From: an uncultured Bacteroidota bacterium
GTDB taxonomy: Bacteria > Bacteroidota > Bacteroidia > B-17B0 > Aurantibacillaceae
DNA: 7,710 nucleotides
Direction: 5' to 3'
Assembly (NCBI GenBank): GCA_937868675.1
Contig: CALMNJ010000175.1
Location: 1 to 7,710, forward strand
The translations under genes were made by a program, and so were the position numbers. Numbering within the stretch: position 1 is the stretch's first letter; each line of letters opens with the position of its first letter. This document shows positions 1 through 6,631 of this stretch, one piece after another. The notes below the pieces were generated by a model. That model was not told where the DNA came from, ran no database searches, and saw only the letters and a program-made list of their open reading frames with translations.

Positions 1-73
1 ATTTTAAATTGATCGTGCCTTTCAAGATTCTATAAAAAATACTTATTCTTTATCACCTTAAGCAAAACCATCT

Positions 74-91
74 TACCTTTTGTTAAAGGTA
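74..91. repeat. Perfect 7-bp inverted repeat (hairpin) upstream of the L,D-transpeptidase gene
   Basis: TACCTTT (74-80) is followed by the four bases TGTT and then its exact reverse complement AAAGGTA (85-91). This gives a 7-bp stem with a tetraloop ending 26 bp before the start codon at 118. No run of T follows on either strand, so it is a poor intrinsic terminator. It could be a hairpin in the 5' untranslated region, a protein-binding dyad, or chance. The left arm also resembles the Bacteroidota -7 element (TAnnTTTG), but no matching TTG lies about 17-20 bp upstream. Confidence 0.4.
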
Positions 92-117
92 CGTTATGGC
101 ACTTAAAAGCCTCCGCC

Positions 118-879
118 ATGAAAGCCAAGTTTTTCAATACTGCCCTGTTAGTTAGCCTCCTGTTTGGCTTTACACGCTTTTCAACGGCGCAGGCCGACCT
201 CAAAACGAGGAACATGAAGTCGCAAAAGGTAAAGGCGGCTTACAAAAAACATTGGGAAGGTCTCCGGAAAAATATTGCTTCTAAGGGCGTTTCGGACCAG
301 AATTTTGATTTTTATATCCGTGTGTTTAAGCAGGAAAAAAAGCTGGAAGCCTGGGTTAAGAGCAGTTCAACAAATAATCGCTATGTATTACTGCGTACCT
401 ACGATGTGTGCGCTTCGAGCGGTGTTTTGGGACCCAAACGCCGGCAGGGCGACGGGCAGGTACCTGAGGGGTTTTACAAAATTGAGTTGTTAAATCCATA
501 CTGCAATTATCATTTAGGCATGTTGGTGAGCTACCCCAATAAAAGTGATATTATTAAAAAAACAGCACCAGATGCAGGCAACGAAATTATGATTCACGGA
601 AAATGCTGCACCATAGGGTGCATTCCCATGCAGGACGAGCCTGCAGAAGAATTGTATATTCTGTGTCTGGAGGCCATGAATCGAAACCGCACGGTGCGCT
701 GCGATATTTTCCCGTGCCGGATGAGTGAACAAAATATGGAAACCCTCGCAAAAACAAATATTCCGGAAAATAAACTCTTCTGGAAAAGTATAAAACCGGG
801 TTATGATTTTTTTGAATTAAATCATAGCTTGCCGAAGATTTCGATCACAAAAAAAGGTGAGTACCTTGTAACCAAATGA
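118..879 (+). CDS. Secreted L,D-transpeptidase-fold protein, YafK/DpaA-like (YkuD domain)
   Basis: This is a 253-residue exported protein with a YkuD-type catalytic domain. Residues 1-26 look like a signal peptide: Lys at 2 and 4, a hydrophobic core, and a likely cut after AQA (24-26). The active-site motif HGKCCTIGCIPM spans 160-171, with His160 and the presumed nucleophile Cys168; an earlier conserved block, GPKRRQGDGQVPEGFY, spans 105-120. This spacing fits the YafK subgroup, not the classic SHGC YkuD form. Known members of the fold transfer or cleave bonds at diaminopimelate in peptidoglycan, and E. coli YafK (DpaA) releases the Lpp lipoprotein from the wall; the substrate here is unknown. 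The mature part has eight cysteines (98, 129, 163, 164, 168, 183, 195, 200), many for a periplasmic enzyme. The start at 118 precedes the signal peptide directly; no Shine-Dalgarno is seen. The stop overlaps the next start (ATGA), so translational coupling to the lipoprotein is likely. Family is fairly sure, reaction is not. Confidence 0.88.
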   Translation: MKAKFFNTALLVSLLFGFTRFSTAQADLKTRNMKSQKVKAAYKKHWEGLRKNIASKGVSDQNFDFYIRVFKQEKKLEAWVKSSSTNNRYVLLRTYDVCASSGVLGPKRRQGDGQVPEGFYKIELLNPYCNYHLGMLVSYPNKSDIIKKTAPDAGNEIMIHGKCCTIGCIPMQDEPAEELYILCLEAMNRNRTVRCDIFPCRMSEQNMETLAKTNIPENKLFWKSIKPGYDFFELNHSLPKISITKKGEYLVTK

Positions 880-1259
880 TAAAACCAGTCGTTGCCTTTT
901 CTTTTTTTCTGTGCCTGTTTCTTTGTTTTGCCTGCGGGCACGATGAGGAAAGTTCTGTAACCATTCCGGAAAACATTTTGAACGAGGAACAGTTTACAGC
1001 GCTTCTCACCGATTTTGCCCTGGCAGAAGGTGCCGCCGGAATGAACGTGAAACAGGTACCGCCTGCTAAATTTGATTCTGTGTATGCATTTGATCCGGTT
1101 TCCGACAATAAGGTTCGCCGTTCGCAATACGATTCCACTCTCGCGTTTTATTCATTGCATCCCAAACTATACAAAAAAATTTACGAGAATGTTCTCGAGA
1201 ATCTTTCGCGCATGCAAACCAGTCGCAACACCCAAACGGCTACTCCGGGCTCAAAATAG
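876..1259 (+). CDS. Small DUF4296-type lipoprotein
   Basis: This 127-residue protein begins with a short hydrophobic segment (5-19) ending in CFAC, so Cys20 is the probable lipidated residue. The -3 position is Cys rather than Leu, a loose lipobox. After a short linker, the sequence IPENILNEEQFTALLTDFAL (30-49) and a later stretch of the form YDSTLAFYSLHP...IYENVLENL match what I remember of DUF4296, a helical domain of unknown function found in Bacteroidota lipoproteins. The final 15 residues are polar and Thr/Ser-rich. The start codon overlaps the stop of the L,D-transpeptidase gene by four bases, so the two are probably co-expressed. The last 20 bp overlap the 3' end of the convergent unknown gene. 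It would be anchored in the inner or outer membrane on the periplasmic side. No biochemical role can be assigned. Confidence 0.85.
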   Translation: MIKPVVAFSFFLCLFLCFACGHDEESSVTIPENILNEEQFTALLTDFALAEGAAGMNVKQVPPAKFDSVYAFDPVSDNKVRRSQYDSTLAFYSLHPKLYKKIYENVLENLSRMQTSRNTQTATPGSK

Positions 1260-2763
1260 CGAACCTTTCTTTTTTCCCATTAGTGAGGTAAAATAGGAGT
1301 TGCGGGGTGCTGCTTTCATAAAGCACCGGAATAACCTCAAAGTCGCGGTTTGTATAAACCACTCGTTTCGAAACATTGCCGTCGTTGCCAAACCTATATT
1401 CAACGAAGTTTGCGCCAGCGGCATTACGCTGCATATTGAATTGATGAAAATCAAATTTTGCCGGCATGATCCCGCTGTTTTGAGGGTTTTCGAGCAGATA
1501 ACAGCACAATGCCGAAGAAGTCGCCAAACATTGAACGCCTCCTATATTTTTGAACCGCGAGCGTTTTGTAAAGAAAAATAACTTACGTGGTAAAATTGCC
1601 GGTGCTCCGATTGCCGCGTCACCAATATCCACGTTCCAAACAACGAGTTCCTTGCTGTAGTTTTCGTCTTCGCGGCCCGCAAGCATCCATAGTTTGTTCC
1701 CGCTTCTGTATCGGGCTACACTCTTGTAGTCTCTCGACGCCGGCGTGTTATCGTCGGATCCATCGTAAAAAATAAACTGCTTTGTTGCCTCTTCACTTAA
1801 ACTATATCTGCGGGACGATTTTACTGATGTTAGCTTTGTGTCCAGAAGATAGCTTGAGAAACCCATGCGCCCCTCTTGCCCTCCATAAAATTCTTTTTCG
1901 TGTAATCCAATCAAAAGCGAATCGTGCTGAACACGAAGTTCTGCATTTTCGATGCCGGTGGAGTCGGGAAGGTTAATTTTTTTTCGCGCCAATAATTCTT
2001 CCTGTTGTGTTATTCCTCCTGCAAATAATGAGTCTGTACTTCTAACAGCGACATTGATCTGATTGCGATCTATGTATATGCGTCTGTATCCGAGCACCTG
2101 GGTATATTGCTGTAAAAAGTAAAGATTACCTGATTTATCACACTCAAAAAACACTGCATGGCCTGTAAGTTCGTTTTCCAGCGGCAGTTTATACGCAGCG
2201 ACAGTTTGACCCGACGGGGGGTCGAATAACAGTGCTGTTTTGCGGATTCCGGTGTTTTTAAGATACTCCTGGCTTACAATCAGCAATCTTTCTGCAGTCG
2301 TTTTTTTGAAGATGAAGCGGGTGTTCTCAATTGCCTGCGTTCTCTCCAATGCAACCAGTTCGCGAAGCCGCGAAGCTCGTCCACTGCTATCAATTGTATT
2401 CACAAAAATGCTTCGCTTCGTGTTAAGCACTTTTTCAAAAGCGAAACAAAGCTTGTCGCCGCTTTTAAAGAACAGGTAGTCAAGATTGTCGTAATCGAAC
2501 CAGTTTGCGTTTACGCTATCAAGTTTTAGCGGGGTGAGCCTTACAATGTTGCCACTGGCCTTGCTCCGCTTTTCAACGATAAGATCATGAATGAGTTTGT
2601 TGTATCGTAAGAGGTAAAAAAACGGCCCGTCGGGATTGATGATTTTCATTGGAACATTTCCCCTCAGCGATTCGAACTCGCGTGTAAAAACGGGCTCCTG
2701 ACAAAATAAAACAGCGCTATAATTTACCATCAGGAAAACTATAGCGCTGCGTATAAATTTCAT
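1240..2763 (-). CDS. Secreted protein of unknown function, 507 residues, downstream of glmS
   Basis: I do not recognise this family. The protein has an N-terminal signal-like segment (about 1-22: Lys2, Arg5, then a hydrophobic stretch ending in LFCQ before EP). Cys21 or so is not preceded by Ala/Gly/Ser, so a lipobox is unlikely, and type I cleavage or an uncleaved anchor are both possible. The rest has no further membrane span. It is rich in aromatic residues, short hydrophobic runs and Asp/Asn/Gly turns, in the manner of beta-rich or propeller-like proteins, but I see no clear internal repeat and this is only an impression. A late cysteine cluster includes a CC pair. The ATG lies one base after the glmS stop, which argues for co-transcription and possibly coupled translation. 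The 3' end overlaps the DUF4296 gene by 20 bp tail to tail. The long uninterrupted frame and the signal sequence make it a real gene. Confidence 0.82.
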   Translation of the reverse strand: MKFIRSAIVFLMVNYSAVLFCQEPVFTREFESLRGNVPMKIINPDGPFFYLLRYNKLIHDLIVEKRSKASGNIVRLTPLKLDSVNANWFDYDNLDYLFFKSGDKLCFAFEKVLNTKRSIFVNTIDSSGRASRLRELVALERTQAIENTRFIFKKTTAERLLIVSQEYLKNTGIRKTALLFDPPSGQTVAAYKLPLENELTGHAVFFECDKSGNLYFLQQYTQVLGYRRIYIDRNQINVAVRSTDSLFAGGITQQEELLARKKINLPDSTGIENAELRVQHDSLLIGLHEKEFYGGQEGRMGFSSYLLDTKLTSVKSSRRYSLSEEATKQFIFYDGSDDNTPASRDYKSVARYRSGNKLWMLAGREDENYSKELVVWNVDIGDAAIGAPAILPRKLFFFTKRSRFKNIGGVQCLATSSALCCYLLENPQNSGIMPAKFDFHQFNMQRNAAGANFVEYRFGNDGNVSKRVVYTNRDFEVIPVLYESSTPQLLFYLTNGKKERFAILSPE

Positions 2764-2764
2764 G

Positions 2765-4609
2765 TTATTCCACGGTTACACTCTTTGCGAGGTTTCTGGG
2801 CTGATCTACGTTGCAGCCGCGCATTACGGCGATGTGATACGAAAGCAGCTGGAGTGGTATAACAGCAATGAGCGGCACAAGAAGTTCGTCGGTTTGTGGA
2901 ATTTCGATGGCATAATCTGACATTTCCTTTACCTCACGGTCGCCGGAGGTAACCACCGAAGTGATGCGGCCCTTACGGGCTTTCACCTCCTGAATATTGC
3001 TCACCACTTTTTCGTAATTGGCCCCCTGGGTAGCAATTACAAACACAGGCATTTCTTCGTCAATAAGCGCTATAGGCCCATGTTTCATTTCAGCAGCAGG
3101 GTACCCTTCGGCGTGTATGTATGAAATTTCTTTGAGCTTAAGCGCCCCTTCGAGAGCCACCGGGAAAGAAACGCCGCGGCCAAGGTATAGTGCGTTGCGG
3201 CTGTCTTTAAAGGTATAGGCAATTTCGCGCAGCTTATCGTTAAGCTGAAGCACCTGTTCTATTTTTGACGGAATGGCCTCCATCTCGTAAAGCAATTGAC
3301 GGTAGCGGCTTTCGGAAAGCGTACCACGTACGCGAGCCATATGCAGCGCCATGAGTGTGAGCACCGTTACCTGCGCGGTAAAGGCTTTTGTTGAGGCAAC
3401 CCCTATTTCCGGACCAGCGTGTGTATAACTGCCTCCGTGTGTTGACCGTGCGATAGAGGAGCCAACCACATTACAAACACCGAGCACCGTAGCTCCTTTT
3501 GATTTGGCGAGCTCTATGGCCGCCAGTGTATCTGCGGTTTCACCACTTTGAGAAATGGCAATAACAATATCGTCCTGATAAATGATGGGGTTCCGATAAC
3601 GGAACTCTGATGCATATTCTACCTCAACCGGAACCCTTGCCAGTTCTTCAAATAAATATTCACCCACTAGGCCCGCGTGCCATGAAGTACCACAGGCAAC
3701 AAAAATAATGCGCTTGGCTTTTTCAAATTTCTTCTCATGGTCAACGATTCCGCCCATTTTAATTTCGCCCGAGTGGGCTTTCAGCCTGCCCCGCATGCTA
3801 TCCAGTACCGAGCGGGGTTGCTCATAAATTTCCTTGAGCATAAAATGATCGTAACCGCCCTTTTCGATAGACTCCAGTTCGATTGTGAGTTTTTGAACGT
3901 AGGGCGTAATCTCTTTATCCTTGAGGTTACGGATTTTTAATTCCTGCCCTTTTCGGATTACTGCCACTTGTTCGTCTTCCAGATACACCACGTTTTTTGT
4001 GTATTCAACAATGGGCGATGCATCTGAAGCAATAAAAAAATCGTCGGCACCAATGCCAATTACCATCGGGCTGCCTTTCTTGGCTGCCACAATGGTATCG
4101 GGATCATTTTTATCCAATACCACGATGGCATAAGCGCCTATAACCTGTTTTAAGGCTGCCTGAACGGCGTGTCCAAGCTTCATTTTTTCATGTACCTGAA
4201 TTTCTTCAATAAGGTGCACCAGCACTTCGGTGTCAGTCTGAGAAAGAAAGGTATGGCCCCGTTTTTTTAGTCCTTCCTTGATGGAGGCATAGTTTTCTAT
4301 GATACCATTATGGATTAATACCACATCGCCGCTCTGTGAATAGTGTGGGTGTGAGTTTACGTCGTTGGGCTCGCCATGCGTTGCCCAGCGTGTGTGCCCG
4401 ATGCCAATACTACCCGTAGTATCCTGTTCTTTGGCAAATGCCGTGAGGTCGGTTACCTTGCCTTTTCGTTTATACACATTCAGGCTCCCGCTTTTGTTTA
4501 TCATCGCCACGCCGGCGCTGTCGTAGCCCCGGTACTCAAGGCGTTGAAGCCCCTTAATAAGAATTGGGTAAGCCTCGCGGTTACCAATGTATCCTACAAT
4601 TCCACACAT
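2765..4609 (-). CDS. glmS: Glutamine--fructose-6-phosphate aminotransferase (isomerizing), GlmS
   Basis: GlmS makes glucosamine-6-phosphate from fructose-6-phosphate and glutamine in the cytoplasm. This is the entry step to UDP-GlcNAc for peptidoglycan and lipopolysaccharide. At 614 residues it has normal full length. The class II glutaminase domain (about 2-220) begins MCGIVGYIG, with Cys2 as the N-terminal nucleophile after Met removal, and contains HTRWATHG (72-79), NG at 101-102 and TDTE (125-128). Two SIS sugar-isomerase domains follow, at about 297-430 (GTSWHAG, SQSGETADT) and 470-604. Counting against E. coli GlmS from memory, Glu494, His510 and Lys609 match its catalytic Glu488, His504 and Lys603, and the C-terminal tail LAKSVTVE is the conserved one. 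All key residues are present. The gene is followed after one base by an unknown secreted protein gene and preceded by a 217-bp gap, so it probably heads its own transcript. No glmS ribozyme is recognisable upstream. Confidence 0.98.
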   Translation of the reverse strand: MCGIVGYIGNREAYPILIKGLQRLEYRGYDSAGVAMINKSGSLNVYKRKGKVTDLTAFAKEQDTTGSIGIGHTRWATHGEPNDVNSHPHYSQSGDVVLIHNGIIENYASIKEGLKKRGHTFLSQTDTEVLVHLIEEIQVHEKMKLGHAVQAALKQVIGAYAIVVLDKNDPDTIVAAKKGSPMVIGIGADDFFIASDASPIVEYTKNVVYLEDEQVAVIRKGQELKIRNLKDKEITPYVQKLTIELESIEKGGYDHFMLKEIYEQPRSVLDSMRGRLKAHSGEIKMGGIVDHEKKFEKAKRIIFVACGTSWHAGLVGEYLFEELARVPVEVEYASEFRYRNPIIYQDDIVIAISQSGETADTLAAIELAKSKGATVLGVCNVVGSSIARSTHGGSYTHAGPEIGVASTKAFTAQVTVLTLMALHMARVRGTLSESRYRQLLYEMEAIPSKIEQVLQLNDKLREIAYTFKDSRNALYLGRGVSFPVALEGALKLKEISYIHAEGYPAAEMKHGPIALIDEEMPVFVIATQGANYEKVVSNIQEVKARKGRITSVVTSGDREVKEMSDYAIEIPQTDELLVPLIAVIPLQLLSYHIAVMRGCNVDQPRNLAKSVTVE

Positions 4610-4633
4610 AGTGCTTGGTTTAAATTTTAGATA

Positions 4634-4641
4634 CTAAAGTA
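4634..4641 (-). promoter_or_regulatory. Weak -7-like element close to glmS
   Basis: On the minus strand, TACTTTAG fits the Bacteroidota -7 consensus TAnnTTTG at five of six fixed positions and lies 24 bp before the glmS start. No TTG sits at the right distance upstream, so it is an alternative to, and weaker than, the candidate promoter at 4703-4729. Confidence 0.2.
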
Positions 4642-4702
4642 CGGTTTTTGAACGAATAACGCAGATGCTAAAAAGGAGAAATGGCTTGTTTTTGAGGTAT
4701 TA

Positions 4703-4729
4703 CAAAGCTGTTTATATAAAAGGCCCCAA
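4703..4729 (-). promoter_or_regulatory. Candidate Bacteroidota-type promoter for glmS
   Basis: Reading the minus strand, TTG (4729-4727) is followed 16 bp later by CAGCTTTG (4710-4703). The second element matches the Bacteroidota -7 consensus TAnnTTTG at five of six fixed positions. The 16-bp spacer is slightly shorter than the usual 17 or more. It would give glmS a leader of roughly 90 bases. Two copies of TTTATAT start exactly 20 bp apart here (4711-4717 and 4731-4737), one in the spacer and one just upstream of the TTG, which could be a regulator site or chance. Confidence 0.3.
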
Positions 4730-4773
4730 GTTTATATGGCACTTTGCGAAGCATAGATAAAATTCGGTTATAA

Positions 4774-4794
4774 CGCCTGTAAGTTTACAAGGCG
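4774..4794 (-). terminator. Weak terminator-like hairpin after rluB
   Basis: About 32 bases after the rluB stop, the minus strand reads CGCCT then T, GTA, a short loop and TACAGGCG. This forms a stem of five plus three pairs with one bulged T. Only TTATAACCG follows, not a proper T-run, so termination would be inefficient. A second, weaker stem, AGAAC/GTTCT, lies at 4807-4825. Together they suggest, but do not prove, that the yraN-rluB transcript ends here. Confidence 0.3.
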
Positions 4795-4826
4795 CCTGCA
4801 AATTATAGAACTGATTTTTTGTTCTG

Positions 4827-6191
4827 TTAACCCAGCATGTGCAGGAAATTCACTTCTTTAGGATTGAGGAAACGCCACTTGCCACGGGGCAGGTCTTTTT
4901 TGGTGAGGCCTGCAAATACTACCCGATCCAGTTTAATGACTTCGTAGCCCAGATGTTCAAACATACGGCGTACAATCCGGTTGCGTCCGCTATGTATCTC
5001 AACACCTACCTCTTTTCTTCCTTCGCCCACAAAAGCCAGATCATCGGCTTTGATGGGGCCGTCCTCGAGTTCAATGCCTTCGGTAAGGGACGTGAAATCT
5101 TCGGCTCTGAGCGACTTGCTCAGCGTAACCTGATAAACCTTTTTAATTCCAAACTTTGGGTGGGTGAGTTTTTTGGTTATGTCACCGTCGTTGGTAAACA
5201 GCAAAACACCGGTTGTGTTGCGATCCAGGCGCCCAACCGGGTAAACCCTTTCGCGGCATGCTCCTTTAATCAGTTCCATCACTGTTTTACGTTCGCGTGG
5301 GTCATCCATGGTGGTGATGTAATCTTTTGGCTTGTTAAGGAGCAGGTACACTTTTTTTTCACTCTTTACTGCCTGGTCGCCATAGGTGACTTTATCGCCA
5401 GGTTTTATTTTATAACCAAGCTGATCTACTACTTCGCCGTTTACTTTCACCGCTCCACTCTGTATCAAAACATCGGCTTCGCGCCTTGAGGCAATACCGG
5501 CATTGGAAAGGTATTTATTGAGGCGTACCAGATCATCGGAAGCGCCAGTTGCCTGTGTTTTTGCCTTTCCGTCACTACGCTTTTTATGCTTTGTGAATGG
5601 TTTATCATGATGATCATGTCGCCTGAAACTTTTTTCCTCCTCAAAATTGCGTGGTTTTTCGGATTGTCCGGAACGGCCTTTTGATTCGCCAAACTTTTTA
5701 TTGGGCTTAAATCCTTCACCTCTCTCATGTTTGCGGTTGCCGGATTTTTTATCTTTACTAAAGTCGCGTTCATGGTCTGTGTGCCGTCTGCTTGTTTTTT
5801 CTTTTTCGGGGTTGCGGGGCCCTGGCGTTTTTTCAAAACGGTTTCCTGACTCATGGAATTTCTTTTTCGGGGCAAATCCTTCCCTGCTTTCACTACTGCG
5901 CTTGCTGAATTTCTTATCCCGGTCGTTGAATTTTTTGTCAAACGACCGTTCTTCTTTGTCAAACGTATTACGCTCACGACCGGGGCCTCCGGGTCTCTTC
6001 CTGAATGGCTTTTCATCGCGGTTAAATGTTCTGTTGCCCCCCTGACCTCCGGGCTTTTGTTCGCGAAAAGTTTTGTTTTTGCTGAAGGAGCGTTTTGATT
6101 TATAATCGCTCTTTTTTGAGCCAGCACCCTTCCCGGCTTCGCGGTCAGAGTTGTAGGAGCCTGAAGCTGGTTTTTTATCGAATTTAGCCAT
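4827..6191 (-). CDS. rluB: rRNA pseudouridine synthase (RsuA/RluB/RluE/RluF family) with long basic N-terminal tail
   Basis: This 454-residue enzyme should convert a uridine in ribosomal RNA to pseudouridine. Residues 1-220 are a low-complexity, highly charged tail rich in Lys, Arg, Gly, Phe and Ser, probably disordered and RNA-binding, including a 55-residue tandem duplication (about 100-209). Then come an S4 RNA-binding domain (about 222-270: RLNKYLSNAGIASRREAD, VKVNGEVV) and the catalytic domain (about 280-430) with LLLNKPKDYITT, GRLDRNTTG (320-328; catalytic Asp323), LFTNDGD, KVYQV and GRNRIVRRMF. The core of about 235 residues is of normal size; only the tail is extra, and similar tails are common in Bacteroidota homologues. 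The ATG at 6191 is chosen because the basic tail starts at once and yraN ends 14 bp upstream, which implies an operon. Family assignment is firm. RluB (23S rRNA) rather than RsuA is inferred from the overall motif likeness to bacterial RluB. Confidence 0.93.
   Translation of the reverse strand: MAKFDKKPASGSYNSDREAGKGAGSKKSDYKSKRSFSKNKTFREQKPGGQGGNRTFNRDEKPFRKRPGGPGRERNTFDKEERSFDKKFNDRDKKFSKRSSESREGFAPKKKFHESGNRFEKTPGPRNPEKEKTSRRHTDHERDFSKDKKSGNRKHERGEGFKPNKKFGESKGRSGQSEKPRNFEEEKSFRRHDHHDKPFTKHKKRSDGKAKTQATGASDDLVRLNKYLSNAGIASRREADVLIQSGAVKVNGEVVDQLGYKIKPGDKVTYGDQAVKSEKKVYLLLNKPKDYITTMDDPRERKTVMELIKGACRERVYPVGRLDRNTTGVLLFTNDGDITKKLTHPKFGIKKVYQVTLSKSLRAEDFTSLTEGIELEDGPIKADDLAFVGEGRKEVGVEIHSGRNRIVRRMFEHLGYEVIKLDRVVFAGLTKKDLPRGKWRFLNPKEVNFLHMLG
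5565..5882 (-). repeat. 55-residue tandem duplication within the RluB N-terminal tail
   Basis: Protein residues 104-154 and 159-209 align without gaps over 51 positions, with 25 identities by hand count. Shared landmarks are EGF-P-KKF-ES, PRN-E-EK, RRH, F-K-KK. The period is 55 residues (165 bp). Farther upstream a shorter repeat can be seen, about 46-65 and 67-86, each with a (K/R)PGG start and an NRTF or RNTF core. The divergence between copies means the duplication is old and has drifted under selection for composition rather than exact sequence. Confidence 0.8.
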
Positions 6192-6205
6192 GGTGCAAAT
6201 TTACA

Positions 6206-6580
6206 CTACCTGACCCACGCCCGAAAGGCATCCGGAAGATGTTTTACAGTGTGGCTGTTATTATTTTTTAAAACAGCAATAATGTCAAAGCGTGCCTCCA
6301 GATTAATGTTGCGTTCCAGAAGGTAGGCGTTGGCCGCTTTGATCAGGTGTTTCTGCTTGGCGGGGTTCACAAACGATTCAGGCTCACCAAAATCAGTACC
6401 CGCACGGGTTTTAACTTCAACAAAAACAATGGTATCGCCGCATCTCGCCACAATATCAATCTCAAGCTTTCCAATCCGCCAGTTGCAATCCACAATACTG
6501 TATCCATTCGCTTCAAGGAAACGTTTTGCGATATCCTCGCCTTCTTTGCCAGCGTGTAGGCTATTAATTGGGCTTTGCAT
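6206..6580 (-). CDS. yraN: YraN family protein (UPF0102), restriction-endonuclease-like fold
   Basis: This 124-residue protein matches the widespread UPF0102/YraN family at full length. The N-terminal motif GKEGEDIAKRFLEANGY (11-27) is followed by NWR, then LEIDIVA (39-45) and FVEVKTR (53-59). Asp42, Glu55 and Lys57, with Glu13 or Glu15, form the acidic pattern of a PD-(D/E)xK nuclease site. Family members have this fold, but their biological role is unsettled; a part in DNA processing is often suggested. The gene lies 14 bp upstream of rluB in the same direction, and the ATG at 6580 gives the usual short N-terminus. It is separated by 51 bp from the divergent DUF4412-like gene. Confidence 0.93.
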   Translation of the reverse strand: MQSPINSLHAGKEGEDIAKRFLEANGYSIVDCNWRIGKLEIDIVARCGDTIVFVEVKTRAGTDFGEPESFVNPAKQKHLIKAANAYLLERNINLEARFDIIAVLKNNNSHTVKHLPDAFRAWVR

Positions 6581-6594
6581 GGTTGTGATATTGA

Positions 6595-6602
6595 CTAAAA
6601 TA
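6595..6602 (-). promoter_or_regulatory. Weak -7-like element for the yraN-rluB operon
   Basis: The only gap between yraN and the divergent gene at 6632 is 51 bp (6581-6631), and it must hold promoters for both directions. On the minus strand TATTTTAG, 14 bp before the yraN ATG, fits TAnnTTTG at five of six fixed positions, but no TTG is present at the expected distance upstream. On the plus strand, TTG at 6591-6593 could serve as a -33 element, but I see no convincing -7 partner. The call is tentative. Confidence 0.2.
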
Positions 6603-6631
6603 CATAAATTAGGGGCATTATATTATTTTAA

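Noticed and set aside
74..82. TACCTTTTG as a promoter -7 element for the first gene
   Set aside because: It misses the consensus spacing by one base, has no TTG about 17-20 bp upstream, and is better explained as part of the perfect inverted repeat at 74-91.
30..215. 61-codon minus-strand frame at the window start
   Set aside because: It overlaps the signal-peptide region of the L,D-transpeptidase gene on the other strand and shows no recognisable feature.
4610..4826. glmS ribozyme or other riboswitch upstream of glmS
   Set aside because: No glmS-ribozyme core is recognisable, and that element is known mainly from Firmicutes. The only structure seen is a short imperfect hairpin.
4839..5489. 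216-codon open frame on the plus strand opposite rluB
   Set aside because: It lies antisense to the conserved S4 and catalytic domains of RluB, shows no recognisable domain, and its composition follows from the opposite strand.
5647..6045. 132-codon plus-strand frame rich in Ser, Leu and Phe
   Set aside because: It is the complement of the Lys/Arg/Gly-rich repeat codons of rluB and is explained by that composition.
5465..6127. 220-codon minus-strand frame overlapping rluB in another frame
   Set aside because: It is a shadow of the low-complexity Lys/Arg-rich tail; A-rich codons keep alternative frames open. It carries no domain of its own.
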